The notes beneath the pieces are model-generated. The model worked only from the letters and a program-made list of their open reading frames with translations, ran no database searches and was not told where the DNA came from. From positions 1 to 64,000 of the forward strand of contig NZ_JAJEKE010000018.1 of the NCBI RefSeq assembly GCF_024363565.1: 64,000 nucleotides of DNA, in the 5' to 3' direction. Of this stretch, positions 54,461 through 62,303 are shown one piece after another (the first letter of the stretch is position 1; each line of letters begins with the position of its first letter). The DNA is from Lutispora saccharofermentans. Its GTDB lineage: Bacteria > Bacillota > Clostridia > Lutisporales > Lutisporaceae. The translations under genes were made by a program, and so were the position numbers.

Positions 54461-55426
54461 ATGTTGCTTGATATTAAGCCGTTGCATAATGAGGCCTGGA
54501 GTTGTCTGGAGGACATAATAATATCTTCAGTTGATTGGTGGAGCTATAGATATGAGATGATGTTTTCAGAGGCTTGGGACTTTCAGTTTGTATGTGATGG
54601 GGATAAAAAGAAAACGGAAATTGGGAGTCGACTGCATGAAGGCCACGATAATACATGGAGCCTATTGGAAAAATATCACGGGATTCACATCAATGCAACA
54701 GGAATGCTAGGTCCGTCGGCTATAAATGATATTATTTGCACCGAATTACACAATAGGCATCCTACAATATTGTATATAAATGCGTATAACTGCCCGTGGA
54801 TAGGGGTATATCACAAGAGCCATTTTTCTCATACCTGTCTGGTGATAGGTAATGATGAAAAGAATGAAGCATTTATATGCATTGATCCTTACACAACGAA
54901 AAATGAACAGTTTTTACCTTATCGCGACTTTTATGAGGGAAGCACACAATGTGCCATATTCAGAAACGCATATAAGAGTACCCCGCAAATCAATTGGAAA
55001 GATGTTATAAATCAAACTGTGAGTAAATTTTTCTGTAATACATATTCAGATAGTCCGATCAGCAAAATGCTTCTCTTCTCTGATGAGATTAGACAATGTC
55101 TTGATCTCAATGATGAAACTGCTGGAAATGATGATCTGCTTAAAACACCACTTTTTGAGAGACTTAAGTATCTAGGAAGGCGTAGAATTCAGTATTCGCA
55201 AATGCTATGTTACCTCAATGAGAAGTATGGGTTGCCTAATATAAATGAAGTGCAATTTGGATTACAAGTGGCATCACAAAATTGGTCAATAACAAGAAGT
55301 ATGCTGATTAAAATGTATTACACTCAGGAGTGGAAAGCTTCAAGGCTAAAAGTAGCAGATAAAATACGAGATAATGCCGCCTATGAACAAAGTCTTATTA
55401 TGAAGCTTCAGAATACTATAAAATGA
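54461..55426 (+). CDS. BtrH-like (Cys-protease-fold) acyltransferase, copy 1
   Basis: 321 residues. The N-terminal half resembles the BtrH N-terminal domain: Cys in NEAWSCLEDI (about 15), YEMMFSEAW, then HFSHTCLVIGND and AFICIDPY giving the His/Asp part of a papain-like triad. BtrH moves an aminoacyl chain from a carrier protein to an amine in butirosin synthesis. A paralogue is at 58582, and the adenylation-carrier gene lies between them. Amide formation with a carrier-bound aminoacyl group is therefore a reasonable inference. Confidence 0.6.
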   Translation: MLLDIKPLHNEAWSCLEDIIISSVDWWSYRYEMMFSEAWDFQFVCDGDKKKTEIGSRLHEGHDNTWSLLEKYHGIHINATGMLGPSAINDIICTELHNRHPTILYINAYNCPWIGVYHKSHFSHTCLVIGNDEKNEAFICIDPYTTKNEQFLPYRDFYEGSTQCAIFRNAYKSTPQINWKDVINQTVSKFFCNTYSDSPISKMLLFSDEIRQCLDLNDETAGNDDLLKTPLFERLKYLGRRRIQYSQMLCYLNEKYGLPNINEVQFGLQVASQNWSITRSMLIKMYYTQEWKASRLKVADKIRDNAAYEQSLIMKLQNTIK

Positions 55427-55477
55427 ATGAAACTATAAGTAAGCATCACAAATATTTGATTATAAGGAGGGTTGAAT

Positions 55478-57349
55478 TTGGGACAGAATCTTGTAAATAC
55501 ATTATTAAATGGCTTAGGCGATAAGAAGGACGGCTATAATGTAGTGTATATGAACGGACCAGATATGGACTGCAATATAAAGACTGTACATGAACTAATA
55601 AAAGAGCAGATAAGAAAAACGCCAAAAGGCATAGCGTTAGTTTGCAATGATGATGAAATATCGTATGAAGAACTTGGAAAAAGAGCAACACAGCTAGCTT
55701 ACGAATTGCGTAGTAAGGGTGTATCTCAAGAGTCCATTGTGGCATTGATGGTGGATAGATCAATCAATATGGTGGTTGGTATGCTAGGAATTCTAATGTC
55801 AGGTGGGGCGTATCTACCCATTGATCCAAATTGCCCTAAGGAACGAATATGTTATATGCTGGATGATAGCAATGCCCATATTGTACTAACTCAGAAAAAG
55901 CATGAAGAAATGTTTGCCAGTGATATACAAATACTTGATATTGACAACAAAGATATATACATCGGTGATATATCAGACCTAGAAAATATCAACAAGGATA
56001 GTGACCTAGCATATATCATATATACATCAGGTTCAACAGGAAAACCCAAAGGAGTAATGATTGAGCACAAAGCCGTTTTAAATTTCATCAAGGGAATGAA
56101 AGAGAAAATATCTTTTACCCCAGATAAAACGATCCTAAGTATAACTACTATATCGTTCGATATTGTTTTGCTCGAAACATTACTGCCGCTCTCGTGCGGA
56201 TTGAAGGTAGTTATAGCCGACAAAAATCAGAATAGGAATCCGCGATTAATAAATGGGCTCATCAAGACACATTCGATAGATATTCTTCAGACGACGCCAT
56301 CAACCTTGCAATTACTAGTATATGACGGTGATCAAGCAGAATGTTTTTCATCCTTGAAAGAATTGATAGTAGGTGGGGAAGTATTTCCGCTTGCACTGTT
56401 GAACAAGCTAAAGCAGTCATACAAAGGTAAAATATACAATGTGTATGGTCCTACTGAGGCTACAGTATGGGCCACTCTCAGCGACTTGACCGATGTGGAT
56501 TCTGTCAACATTGGAAAACCTATTGCTAACACATACATTTATATTGTTGATAACAATAACATTAACCAGACGAATGGAGAGCAAGGAGAATTATGTATAA
56601 GCGGATTAGGGCTTGCGAGAGGGTATATAAATAAGCCGGATTTAACAAAAGAAAGATTTGTGGTAAATCCATTTGTTGAAAATGAGGTGATGTATAAAAC
56701 AGGAGATATTGCAAGGTATCTGAACAATGGAGACATAGAATATATAGGGAGAGCAGATAACCAGTTAAAACTAAGAGGATACAGGATAGAGTTAAATGAG
56801 ATACAGGTATCCATTTTAGAATGCAAAAATGTGAGACAAGCAGTGGTGATAGCCAAAGAAGGAAGAGACGGCAACAAATATCTTTGCGCATATATAGTGC
56901 CAGATACAAATTTCGTTCTGTATGAATTAAAAGATAGACTTAATTCATCATTGCCGGAGTATATGATACCAAGTAATTATGTCTGTCTTGAAGAGATTCC
57001 TCTGACAATCAATAGAAAAGTCGATTATGATAAGCTATCCAAACTAAATGAGTGTGATATGTGTACAGAAGAATCGATTCCACAATCATACGAGGAGGAT
57101 ACCTCAGCTATAAGCATAGAGCAGAAGATGAAGCAACTACTTACATGTGTTGTAAACTATAATATTCCGATTGAACAGATCAGCAGTGATGAAGCTTTGA
57201 CAACTATAGGTATTGATTCTATTAACTTCATCAAATACATTGTCTCACTAGAAAAAGAGTTTGGTATTGAATTCAACGATGAAGATTTAGACATGAATAG
57301 GTTTGTTACATTTAAGAACCTTATACTATATGTTAAAAGTAAGCTGTGA
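55478..57349 (+). CDS. NRPS-like adenylation-carrier didomain, glycine-like code
   Basis: 623 residues from TTG 55478 (AAGGAGG at 55464-55470). Adenylation motifs are IIYTSGSTGKPKGVMIEH (A3), NVYGPTEAT (A5), YKTGDIARY (A7), GRADNQLKLRGYRIELNE (A8) and NRKVDY with the A10 Lys. The carrier domain has IGIDSINFIKYI (Ser about 575). Reading the pocket by hand against PheA gives D-I-L-Q-I-G-V-V-W-K, close to the glycine code D-I-L-Q-L-G-L-I-W-K. There is no condensation or thioesterase domain, so it loads an amino acid in trans. Confidence 0.93.
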   Translation: MGQNLVNTLLNGLGDKKDGYNVVYMNGPDMDCNIKTVHELIKEQIRKTPKGIALVCNDDEISYEELGKRATQLAYELRSKGVSQESIVALMVDRSINMVVGMLGILMSGGAYLPIDPNCPKERICYMLDDSNAHIVLTQKKHEEMFASDIQILDIDNKDIYIGDISDLENINKDSDLAYIIYTSGSTGKPKGVMIEHKAVLNFIKGMKEKISFTPDKTILSITTISFDIVLLETLLPLSCGLKVVIADKNQNRNPRLINGLIKTHSIDILQTTPSTLQLLVYDGDQAECFSSLKELIVGGEVFPLALLNKLKQSYKGKIYNVYGPTEATVWATLSDLTDVDSVNIGKPIANTYIYIVDNNNINQTNGEQGELCISGLGLARGYINKPDLTKERFVVNPFVENEVMYKTGDIARYLNNGDIEYIGRADNQLKLRGYRIELNEIQVSILECKNVRQAVVIAKEGRDGNKYLCAYIVPDTNFVLYELKDRLNSSLPEYMIPSNYVCLEEIPLTINRKVDYDKLSKLNECDMCTEESIPQSYEEDTSAISIEQKMKQLLTCVVNYNIPIEQISSDEALTTIGIDSINFIKYIVSLEKEFGIEFNDEDLDMNRFVTFKNLILYVKSKL

Positions 57350-57415
57350 TGAAAAATTAATACATAATGATATAAGGGAGGTTATTTTATCTCTTTGCAG
57401 ATAAAGTAGAATACT

Positions 57416-58519
57416 ATGAAATCAAATGCTTTGGAGAGTTTGAAGCCGCAATATAGAATTGGATTTAATTGTTTTTTTATGAATGTATCAGCTGTTTTTG
57501 AGTATCAGAATATACTTTGGCAAGCCCTTGCATACACAAATCTTGACTTTCTATATGATAAAGAACACTTTCTGGAATTTTTACATGATGAACCCCCAGA
57601 ATTGTGCTTTGACGAAAACAACCAACTGTTAGTGACAAGAGATATAGGCTCAATTTTTAGAGATGATATGGAAAGCTATGCTTATAATCAGTTCCTACAG
57701 GTGGACTGTATGAAAATTGAGAGATTGGATAAACCGGACGACTTAAGTATTTTGCAGGATAATTATCTTCAGTATGATGTACCAATCATATTTCCATGTG
57801 ACCATTATTACACATATGAGGAGTATAAAGCCTATAACAATGATATGAAGCATTTTCATAGCGGTAGACATATGACTGTGTTAGCTGATATAGATTTTAA
57901 AAAGAATAAGTGCTCAATTATTGATAAGTTCTATACGTTCATTGGTGAGATAAGCATTGAGGCATTCAATAAGGCCATCTCCTCAGAGTACATCGAAGAA
58001 GAAACTCAAAAATACATGTACACGATTCAATCCGACTTCGGACATGCAGACAGGAATGAGCAAAAACATAATTTCTTAAAAAGAAACATAGAAACAGCTA
58101 TGTCTGAGTATGCAATAGTCAATGGCAGGTCATACCATAAAGGTATTAAAGCACTAAAGATGTTTTTAGATGATTTGGAGGAGAACATAAGGGAGCTCTT
58201 GAATGGGAAACGGGTTTTTGCTGCACGGTACTTAACGAATATGCTTCAGCCTACAAGGCTACAGCGCGGTGGCTACAGCTGGTTGATGGAATACATGAGG
58301 GAAGAATTAAAACATTTTGATGAATTGAATATTATATGTGAATTAACAAAAGACATAGCCAAACAATGGCGTATTGCTGATAACCTGTGTGATAAATGCT
58401 TTTATTCGGGTGATACCTTGGGTAATTACTCCGGAAGGATTCGGAATGTACTAAATGAGGCATACAATAATGAAATTGCAGTATATGAGCAGTTAAATAA
58501 GATATATCCGAAGTTATAG
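57416..58519 (+). CDS. BtrH-like protein, divergent
   Basis: 367 residues. RIGFNCFFMNVSAVFEYQN, FLYDKEHFLEFL, and RHMTVLADIDFKKNKCSIIDKF follow the order Cys - His - Asp seen in the two BtrH-like neighbours but are distant from them. The second half is helical. An acyltransferase-like or substrate-handling role next to the adenylation-carrier gene is inferred. Preceded by a 66-bp gap with GGGAGG. Confidence 0.5.
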   Translation: MKSNALESLKPQYRIGFNCFFMNVSAVFEYQNILWQALAYTNLDFLYDKEHFLEFLHDEPPELCFDENNQLLVTRDIGSIFRDDMESYAYNQFLQVDCMKIERLDKPDDLSILQDNYLQYDVPIIFPCDHYYTYEEYKAYNNDMKHFHSGRHMTVLADIDFKKNKCSIIDKFYTFIGEISIEAFNKAISSEYIEEETQKYMYTIQSDFGHADRNEQKHNFLKRNIETAMSEYAIVNGRSYHKGIKALKMFLDDLEENIRELLNGKRVFAARYLTNMLQPTRLQRGGYSWLMEYMREELKHFDELNIICELTKDIAKQWRIADNLCDKCFYSGDTLGNYSGRIRNVLNEAYNNEIAVYEQLNKIYPKL

Positions 58520-58581
58520 TATCTGTTTGTTTTTAGTTTATTCATATTGTATGAAAAACTAATGGAATAGGAAGTGATACA

Positions 58582-60177
58582 ATGATGTTAAATATTACTG
58601 CGAAGCACGATGATGCTTGCAATTGCCTTGAGGATTTATACATGTCTGTAGCTGACTGGTTTCACGTTGACTACGAGCTGATGTATTCAGAAGCATGGGG
58701 TTTTTCATATACTCAGGGGCATAATTTGTCAGAAACGAGTCTGCTTTCTGATTTATTCAGGCCTGGCAATGGAGACCGGGATGCACTTTGGCAGTTATAT
58801 CATGGCATGGCAGTGACATGCACACAGCCCAAATCGGTATCAGAGGTTATTGACGTCATATGTCGGGAGCTTGGTAACAACAAGCCAGTTATACTTTATA
58901 TGGATTCATTCTGGTGCCCGTGGTATAAAGGCAGATACCAACAATTTCATACGGCTCATTACTGCTTGATTACCGGAATTAACGAGACTCATGATGTACT
59001 CTACTGTGTAGATGGACAAAATGCAGGAAATGGGGCGGAATTACCTGTCTATAATATGGCACAGGGTTTTGGAGAATACATTACGTTTAACAAAGTGGAA
59101 CCGAGTTTTGCAGACCGCAGTTGGCAAGAGATTATAAGTGACTCAATGAAAAGGTTTAACCTCAGTGATAACAGCATATTTGATATGCTAAGATGTTTTG
59201 CAAAAGACTTAGTGCCTAAAGTTGATTTCAATGCTGAATTAAGCCAGTATAAGGATAATCCATTCAATGCTCCCCTATTTGAATTATTTCTTGCTATAGG
59301 AAGAGGGCGAAAGCAATTTGCAAAGTCTCTCCAGTATTTATCAATAAATTATAATGATGCCAGACTTATGGGGTTTGCAGACAGATTAATCAGAGCTGGC
59401 GATAGATGGAGTTCAATATTTGGAATGATCATCAAGTCGTATTATATGAATAAAGAGATAGAGATGTTGAAGAAAGTTGCGCAAAAGATAGAAGAGGCTG
59501 CCGACGATGAAGAAAGGATCGCCAGCGAATTAAGAGAATATGCGGAAACTGGTCATACCGCATCTAAGCAGATACATCTTATAAAAAGCCATATGCCATT
59601 AGATAATGATCTAAAGCAATACTTTTCTGTTGATCTTACAAACTATTACAATAATAAAGCGTTTGATGAGGTATACAACGATAAAATAACAGCAGAACTA
59701 TCCAATGGAGGAAGATTTATGTTATCTGACGATATACCAAAGGATAGGAACTGGAACATTGAACATATGAAGTTCCTATTTCCTATGATAGGAACTGGCG
59801 TAAATGATAACATTAGCTGTAATGCTCAAAATATTCCGATTCCATCTCTTGAATACAATCACCTGATGTTACTGGGATGCTCTGAATTGGGTAATCATGC
59901 GGACTATCTTATGGTTGCATATAAGGATGGTTTTACAGAGCAGGTACCTATAGAGCTTACATCGTGGTTAACACCAAAACCAACCTTTGGCGAATGTATA
60001 GCATTGACTGGGAGGGGTGCTGTGAAGAACAGCATTAGTGGTAACGTGGATATATATCCTTTTACTGTTAGTATATATGCAGCCCATTATGCTCTTAAGC
60101 ATGAAGGTATCATTGACAGTATAAAGCTACCGTATTGTTTGAATATTCATTTGTTCGCTTTAACACTTGGAAAATAG
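58582..60177 (+). CDS. BtrH-like acyltransferase with extra C-terminal domain, copy 2
   Basis: 531 residues. The first 330 match the protein at 54461 (KHDDACNCLEDLYMS, YELMYSEAWGFS, CPWYKGRYQQFHTAHYCLIT, VLYCVDG). A further domain (about 340-531) looks beta-rich, with NHLMLLGCSELGNHADYLMV and SWLTPKPTFGECIALTGRG, resembling jelly-roll modules. The fusion is not present in the first copy. It may bind the acceptor or the growing chain; function unknown. Confidence 0.6.
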   Translation: MMLNITAKHDDACNCLEDLYMSVADWFHVDYELMYSEAWGFSYTQGHNLSETSLLSDLFRPGNGDRDALWQLYHGMAVTCTQPKSVSEVIDVICRELGNNKPVILYMDSFWCPWYKGRYQQFHTAHYCLITGINETHDVLYCVDGQNAGNGAELPVYNMAQGFGEYITFNKVEPSFADRSWQEIISDSMKRFNLSDNSIFDMLRCFAKDLVPKVDFNAELSQYKDNPFNAPLFELFLAIGRGRKQFAKSLQYLSINYNDARLMGFADRLIRAGDRWSSIFGMIIKSYYMNKEIEMLKKVAQKIEEAADDEERIASELREYAETGHTASKQIHLIKSHMPLDNDLKQYFSVDLTNYYNNKAFDEVYNDKITAELSNGGRFMLSDDIPKDRNWNIEHMKFLFPMIGTGVNDNISCNAQNIPIPSLEYNHLMLLGCSELGNHADYLMVAYKDGFTEQVPIELTSWLTPKPTFGECIALTGRGAVKNSISGNVDIYPFTVSIYAAHYALKHEGIIDSIKLPYCLNIHLFALTLGK

Positions 60178-60244
60178 AAAGACATCAGGTTAGGGCTTAT
60201 GTAAATTAATCATATACCATTCTATATGACAGGAGGTGAATAGC

Positions 60245-60277
60245 ATGAGAAAGGTAAATGAAGCAGACGAATCATAA
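60245..60277 (+). CDS. Possible 10-codon leader ORF with strong ribosome site
   Basis: ATG 60245 lies 8 bp after AGGAGGTGAA (60231-60240) and encodes MRKVNEADES, then stops. A perfect hairpin follows at 60284-60308. This looks like a leader peptide or the stub of a lost gene. No function is claimed. Confidence 0.35.
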   Translation: MRKVNEADES

Positions 60278-60283
60278 TGAAAC

Positions 60284-60308
60284 GAAACCACCGTTTATCG
60301 GTGGTTTC
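60284..60308 (+). terminator. Hairpin, probable terminator of the main operon
   Basis: GAAACCACCG and CGGTGGTTTC pair perfectly around TTTAT. The following bases (ACTCTCGTC) are not a T-tract, so termination would be weak or the hairpin may be an attenuator together with the short ORF before it. Confidence 0.55.
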
Positions 60309-60360
60309 ACTCTCGTCATAAAGATAAAATTTATTATATTTAATGGCTTATTTTATAGAA

Positions 60361-60380
60361 GCACGTGCTAATCATTAGCA
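60361..60380. promoter_or_regulatory. Two overlapping palindromes before the malonyl transferase gene
   Basis: GCACGTGC (60361-60368) overlaps TGCTAATCATTAGCA (60366-60380), a perfect 7-bp inverted repeat around one base. They end just before the AAGGAG ribosome site of the next gene and could form an operator or a small leader hairpin. Confidence 0.4.
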
Positions 60381-60396
60381 ATGAAGGAGTGTTTAT

Positions 60397-61341
60397 ATGA
60401 AAAAAGTAGCATTTGTTTTTCCTGGGCAGGGTGCTCAATATGTGGGAATGGGTAAAGAACTTGCATGTAATTATAAAGAGGCAATGGAGATATTTGATAT
60501 TGCATGTGAAAAGCTAGGCCTAGATATGAAAAAGCTATGTTTTGACAGCAATCCAGATATCCTTAGAAATACTGAAATAACTCAACCAGCAATATATACA
60601 GTTAGCGTAGCGATATTAAATGTTGTTAAGAAAATGGGAGTATCGGCTTATGCATCCGCAGGATTAAGCTTAGGAGAGTATGCGGCATTAGTTGCAGCAG
60701 GTGCTATTGATTTTGGTGAAACAATATCACTGGTGAGAAAAAGGGGATTATACATGCAGCAGAACTCTGGCGAATGCACGGCAAGTATGGCTGCAGTGAT
60801 GGGATTGGATAGAAGCCTAGTATATAATTATATTCAGGAAATCAATGTAGCTGAGAATATCGTTGAAATAGCAAACTATAATTGTCCAGGACAGGTGGTC
60901 ATATCTGGGAGCAGCGATGCAGTAAAAAAGGCATGTGATGGATTGCACAGCTTGGGTGCAAAGAATATAGTGCCACTCTCGGTTAACGCTCCTTTTCACT
61001 CAAGCTTAATGAGACCTGTTGCAGAAAAATTCGCTAAGGAAATGGAGAATATCAGTATACATGACTGTGATTCTATAAAATTTTTGTCAAGCGTTACTGG
61101 AAATGTCATATCAGATAGTGAAGCTATAAGAACGAATTTGATTAAGCAAATATACTCTCCTGTTCTTTGGGAAGACGTAATAGTAGAGATGCTAGATTTA
61201 GGCATTAATACTTTTGTTGAGATTGGCCCAGGAAAAACATTAACTAACTTAATCAAGACCATTAATCGCGATGTTGAAACTTTAAGTGTACAGGATCAAA
61301 AAACATTAGATGCGGCATGTTTATATATAAATGATTTATAG
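60397..61341 (+). CDS. fabD: Malonyl-CoA:ACP transacylase (FabD-like)
   Basis: 314 residues, full-length: FVFPGQGAQYVGMGKE, nucleophile in GLSLGEYAALVAAG (about 91), Arg in SLVRKRGLYMQQ for the malonyl carboxylate, NAPFHSSLM with the catalytic His and EIGPGKTLTNLI. It supplies malonyl-ACP to the two ketosynthase pairs. It follows the hairpin at 60284 by about 90 bp and so may have its own promoter. Confidence 0.94.
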   Translation: MKKVAFVFPGQGAQYVGMGKELACNYKEAMEIFDIACEKLGLDMKKLCFDSNPDILRNTEITQPAIYTVSVAILNVVKKMGVSAYASAGLSLGEYAALVAAGAIDFGETISLVRKRGLYMQQNSGECTASMAAVMGLDRSLVYNYIQEINVAENIVEIANYNCPGQVVISGSSDAVKKACDGLHSLGAKNIVPLSVNAPFHSSLMRPVAEKFAKEMENISIHDCDSIKFLSSVTGNVISDSEAIRTNLIKQIYSPVLWEDVIVEMLDLGINTFVEIGPGKTLTNLIKTINRDVETLSVQDQKTLDAACLYINDL

Positions 61342-61444
61342 TTACTTTAAGTTAATAACTAGTTGTTTTCTCCGACTTATATGAGTAACGGCAGCTTAGA
61401 TGTATAACGTATTATGATAGAACTATATTATATGGGGTACGAAT

Positions 61445-62179
61445 ATGACAGAAATTTATATTTTGGAAATTGATATGAATAGCATAGTTGGCCTGTCAGA
61501 GGTGCTGACAAAATATATATCAAACGAAAGCAGGAATAGAATTTTAAGCTATATGATACCTCAGAAATCATATCAGACATTAATAACGGAAATATTAATC
61601 CGTTATATCATTATGAAAAAAAATATCCAACAGAATAATGAGATAAGAATCTGTCGGAATGAATATGGTAAACCTTATCTAGAGACTGAAAAGAACTTTC
61701 ACTTTAATTGCTCGCATTCTGAAAACTGGATTGTCTGTGCAGTAAGTACTGGAGCTGTTGGTATTGACATTGAAGCCATTAAGTATATTGATCTTAATGT
61801 AGGTAAACGTTTTTTTTCAGAGTCAGAATATGCTTATATAAATAATGCACCACCCAATCTTAAATTAAATTATTTCTACGATTTATGGACTTTAAAAGAG
61901 GCATATATTAAAAAAATTGGGAAAGGGCTTAATATGAGACTAAAAGATTTTAGTATATGTTTCGATAAAAATAAAATATATGTTGAATCAGCAAAATACC
62001 CTGAAAATTGCTACTTCTATAAATATGATATTATAAAAAATTTTAAAATGTCCTTATGTACAAGCATATATCAAACGAAATGTCCGATAATATTTATTAG
62101 ACAAGAGCACTTAATAAACGATTTTATAGACTTAATAAATACTAAAGAACATAATTTATCTAGTTTAACTGAATTGTAG
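61445..62179 (+). CDS. 4'-phosphopantetheinyl transferase (Sfp type)
   Basis: 244 residues: KPYLETEKNFHFNCSHS, VGIDIEAIKYID (Mg-binding DxE) and YDLWTLKEAYIKKIGKGL (WxxKEA). It attaches phosphopantetheine to the carrier Ser of the four carriers in the cluster. A spacing of 103 bp separates it from the transacylase gene. It is the last gene of the cluster on this strand. Confidence 0.93.
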   Translation: MTEIYILEIDMNSIVGLSEVLTKYISNESRNRILSYMIPQKSYQTLITEILIRYIIMKKNIQQNNEIRICRNEYGKPYLETEKNFHFNCSHSENWIVCAVSTGAVGIDIEAIKYIDLNVGKRFFSESEYAYINNAPPNLKLNYFYDLWTLKEAYIKKIGKGLNMRLKDFSICFDKNKIYVESAKYPENCYFYKYDIIKNFKMSLCTSIYQTKCPIIFIRQEHLINDFIDLINTKEHNLSSLTEL

Positions 62180-62190
62180 TGGAGAAAAAT

Positions 62191-62210
62191 CTCAGATTAT
62201 TTGAGATTTA
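62191..62210. repeat. Imperfect palindrome near the right island end
   Basis: ATCTCAGATTATTTGAGAT (62190-62208) resembles the right terminal repeat (TTCTCAAACTTTTTGAGAA). It may be a second, inner binding site comparable to the inner motif at 2417-2430. Confidence 0.35.
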
Positions 62211-62239
62211 AAACTTAGAAGCCTAGTTTTTGTAGCAAT

Positions 62240-62265
62240 ATTCTCAAACTTTTTGAGAATTCATA
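62240..62265 (-). repeat. Right terminal inverted repeat of the putative Tn7-like island
   Basis: It is the reverse complement of 2368-2393 at 23 of 26 positions, with core 62244-62259. The central part, TTCTCAAA-CTT-TTTGAGAA, is itself an exact 8-bp palindrome, so a terminator role cannot be excluded. The asymmetric centre (CTT here, AAG at the left) shows that the two copies are inverted. Confidence 0.6.
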
Positions 62266-62266
62266 G

Positions 62267-62303
62267 CCAACCCTGCAGGGCATTTGCAGGGTTGGTTCTA
62301 TTT
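62267..62303. terminator. Strong hairpin terminator just outside the right island end
   Basis: CCAACCCTGCA (62267-62277) pairs perfectly with TGCAGGGTTGG (62285-62295) around a 7-nt loop; TTCTATTTC follows. It lies between convergent genes and may work in both directions. In an island-free chromosome it would fall about 25 bp after the glmS stop. Confidence 0.75.

Larger units (their letters stand above)
2368..62265. mobile_element. Putative Tn7-like genomic island at glmS carrying the biosynthetic cluster
   Basis: A block of about 59.9 kb is bounded by inverted 26-bp repeats. Its left boundary is at the usual Tn7 distance past glmS, and a TniQ/TnsD-like fragment lies just inside. Outside the right end is a strong hairpin terminator (62267-62299) that could be the original glmS terminator. 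Genes inside look more AT-rich than glmS. Nothing resembling TnsA, TnsB or TnsC is present, so the element would be decayed or mobilised in trans. The right end starts TAT rather than TGT, and no target duplication is seen, so this is an inference. Confidence 0.5.

Noticed and set aside
60277..60321. Fourteen-residue ORF read through the GAAACCACCG hairpin
   Set aside because: Its sequence is just the hairpin translated, and it has no ribosome site of its own.
2368..62265. Tn7 core genes tnsA, tnsB, tnsC or tnsE inside the island
   Set aside because: No protein in the window has an endonuclease, DDE transposase or AAA+ transposition-regulator pattern; only the TniQ-like fragment remains.
62240..62265. 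Reading the right repeat purely as a terminator of the PPTase gene
   Set aside because: Its palindrome could act so, but the 23/26 match to the glmS-proximal copy, including flanks outside the palindrome, needs another explanation; the terminator role is kept as an alternative.
2363..62270. Five-base target-site duplication flanking the island
   Set aside because: Left GCTGT and right GCCAA agree at only two positions, and shifting the boundary gives no better pair.
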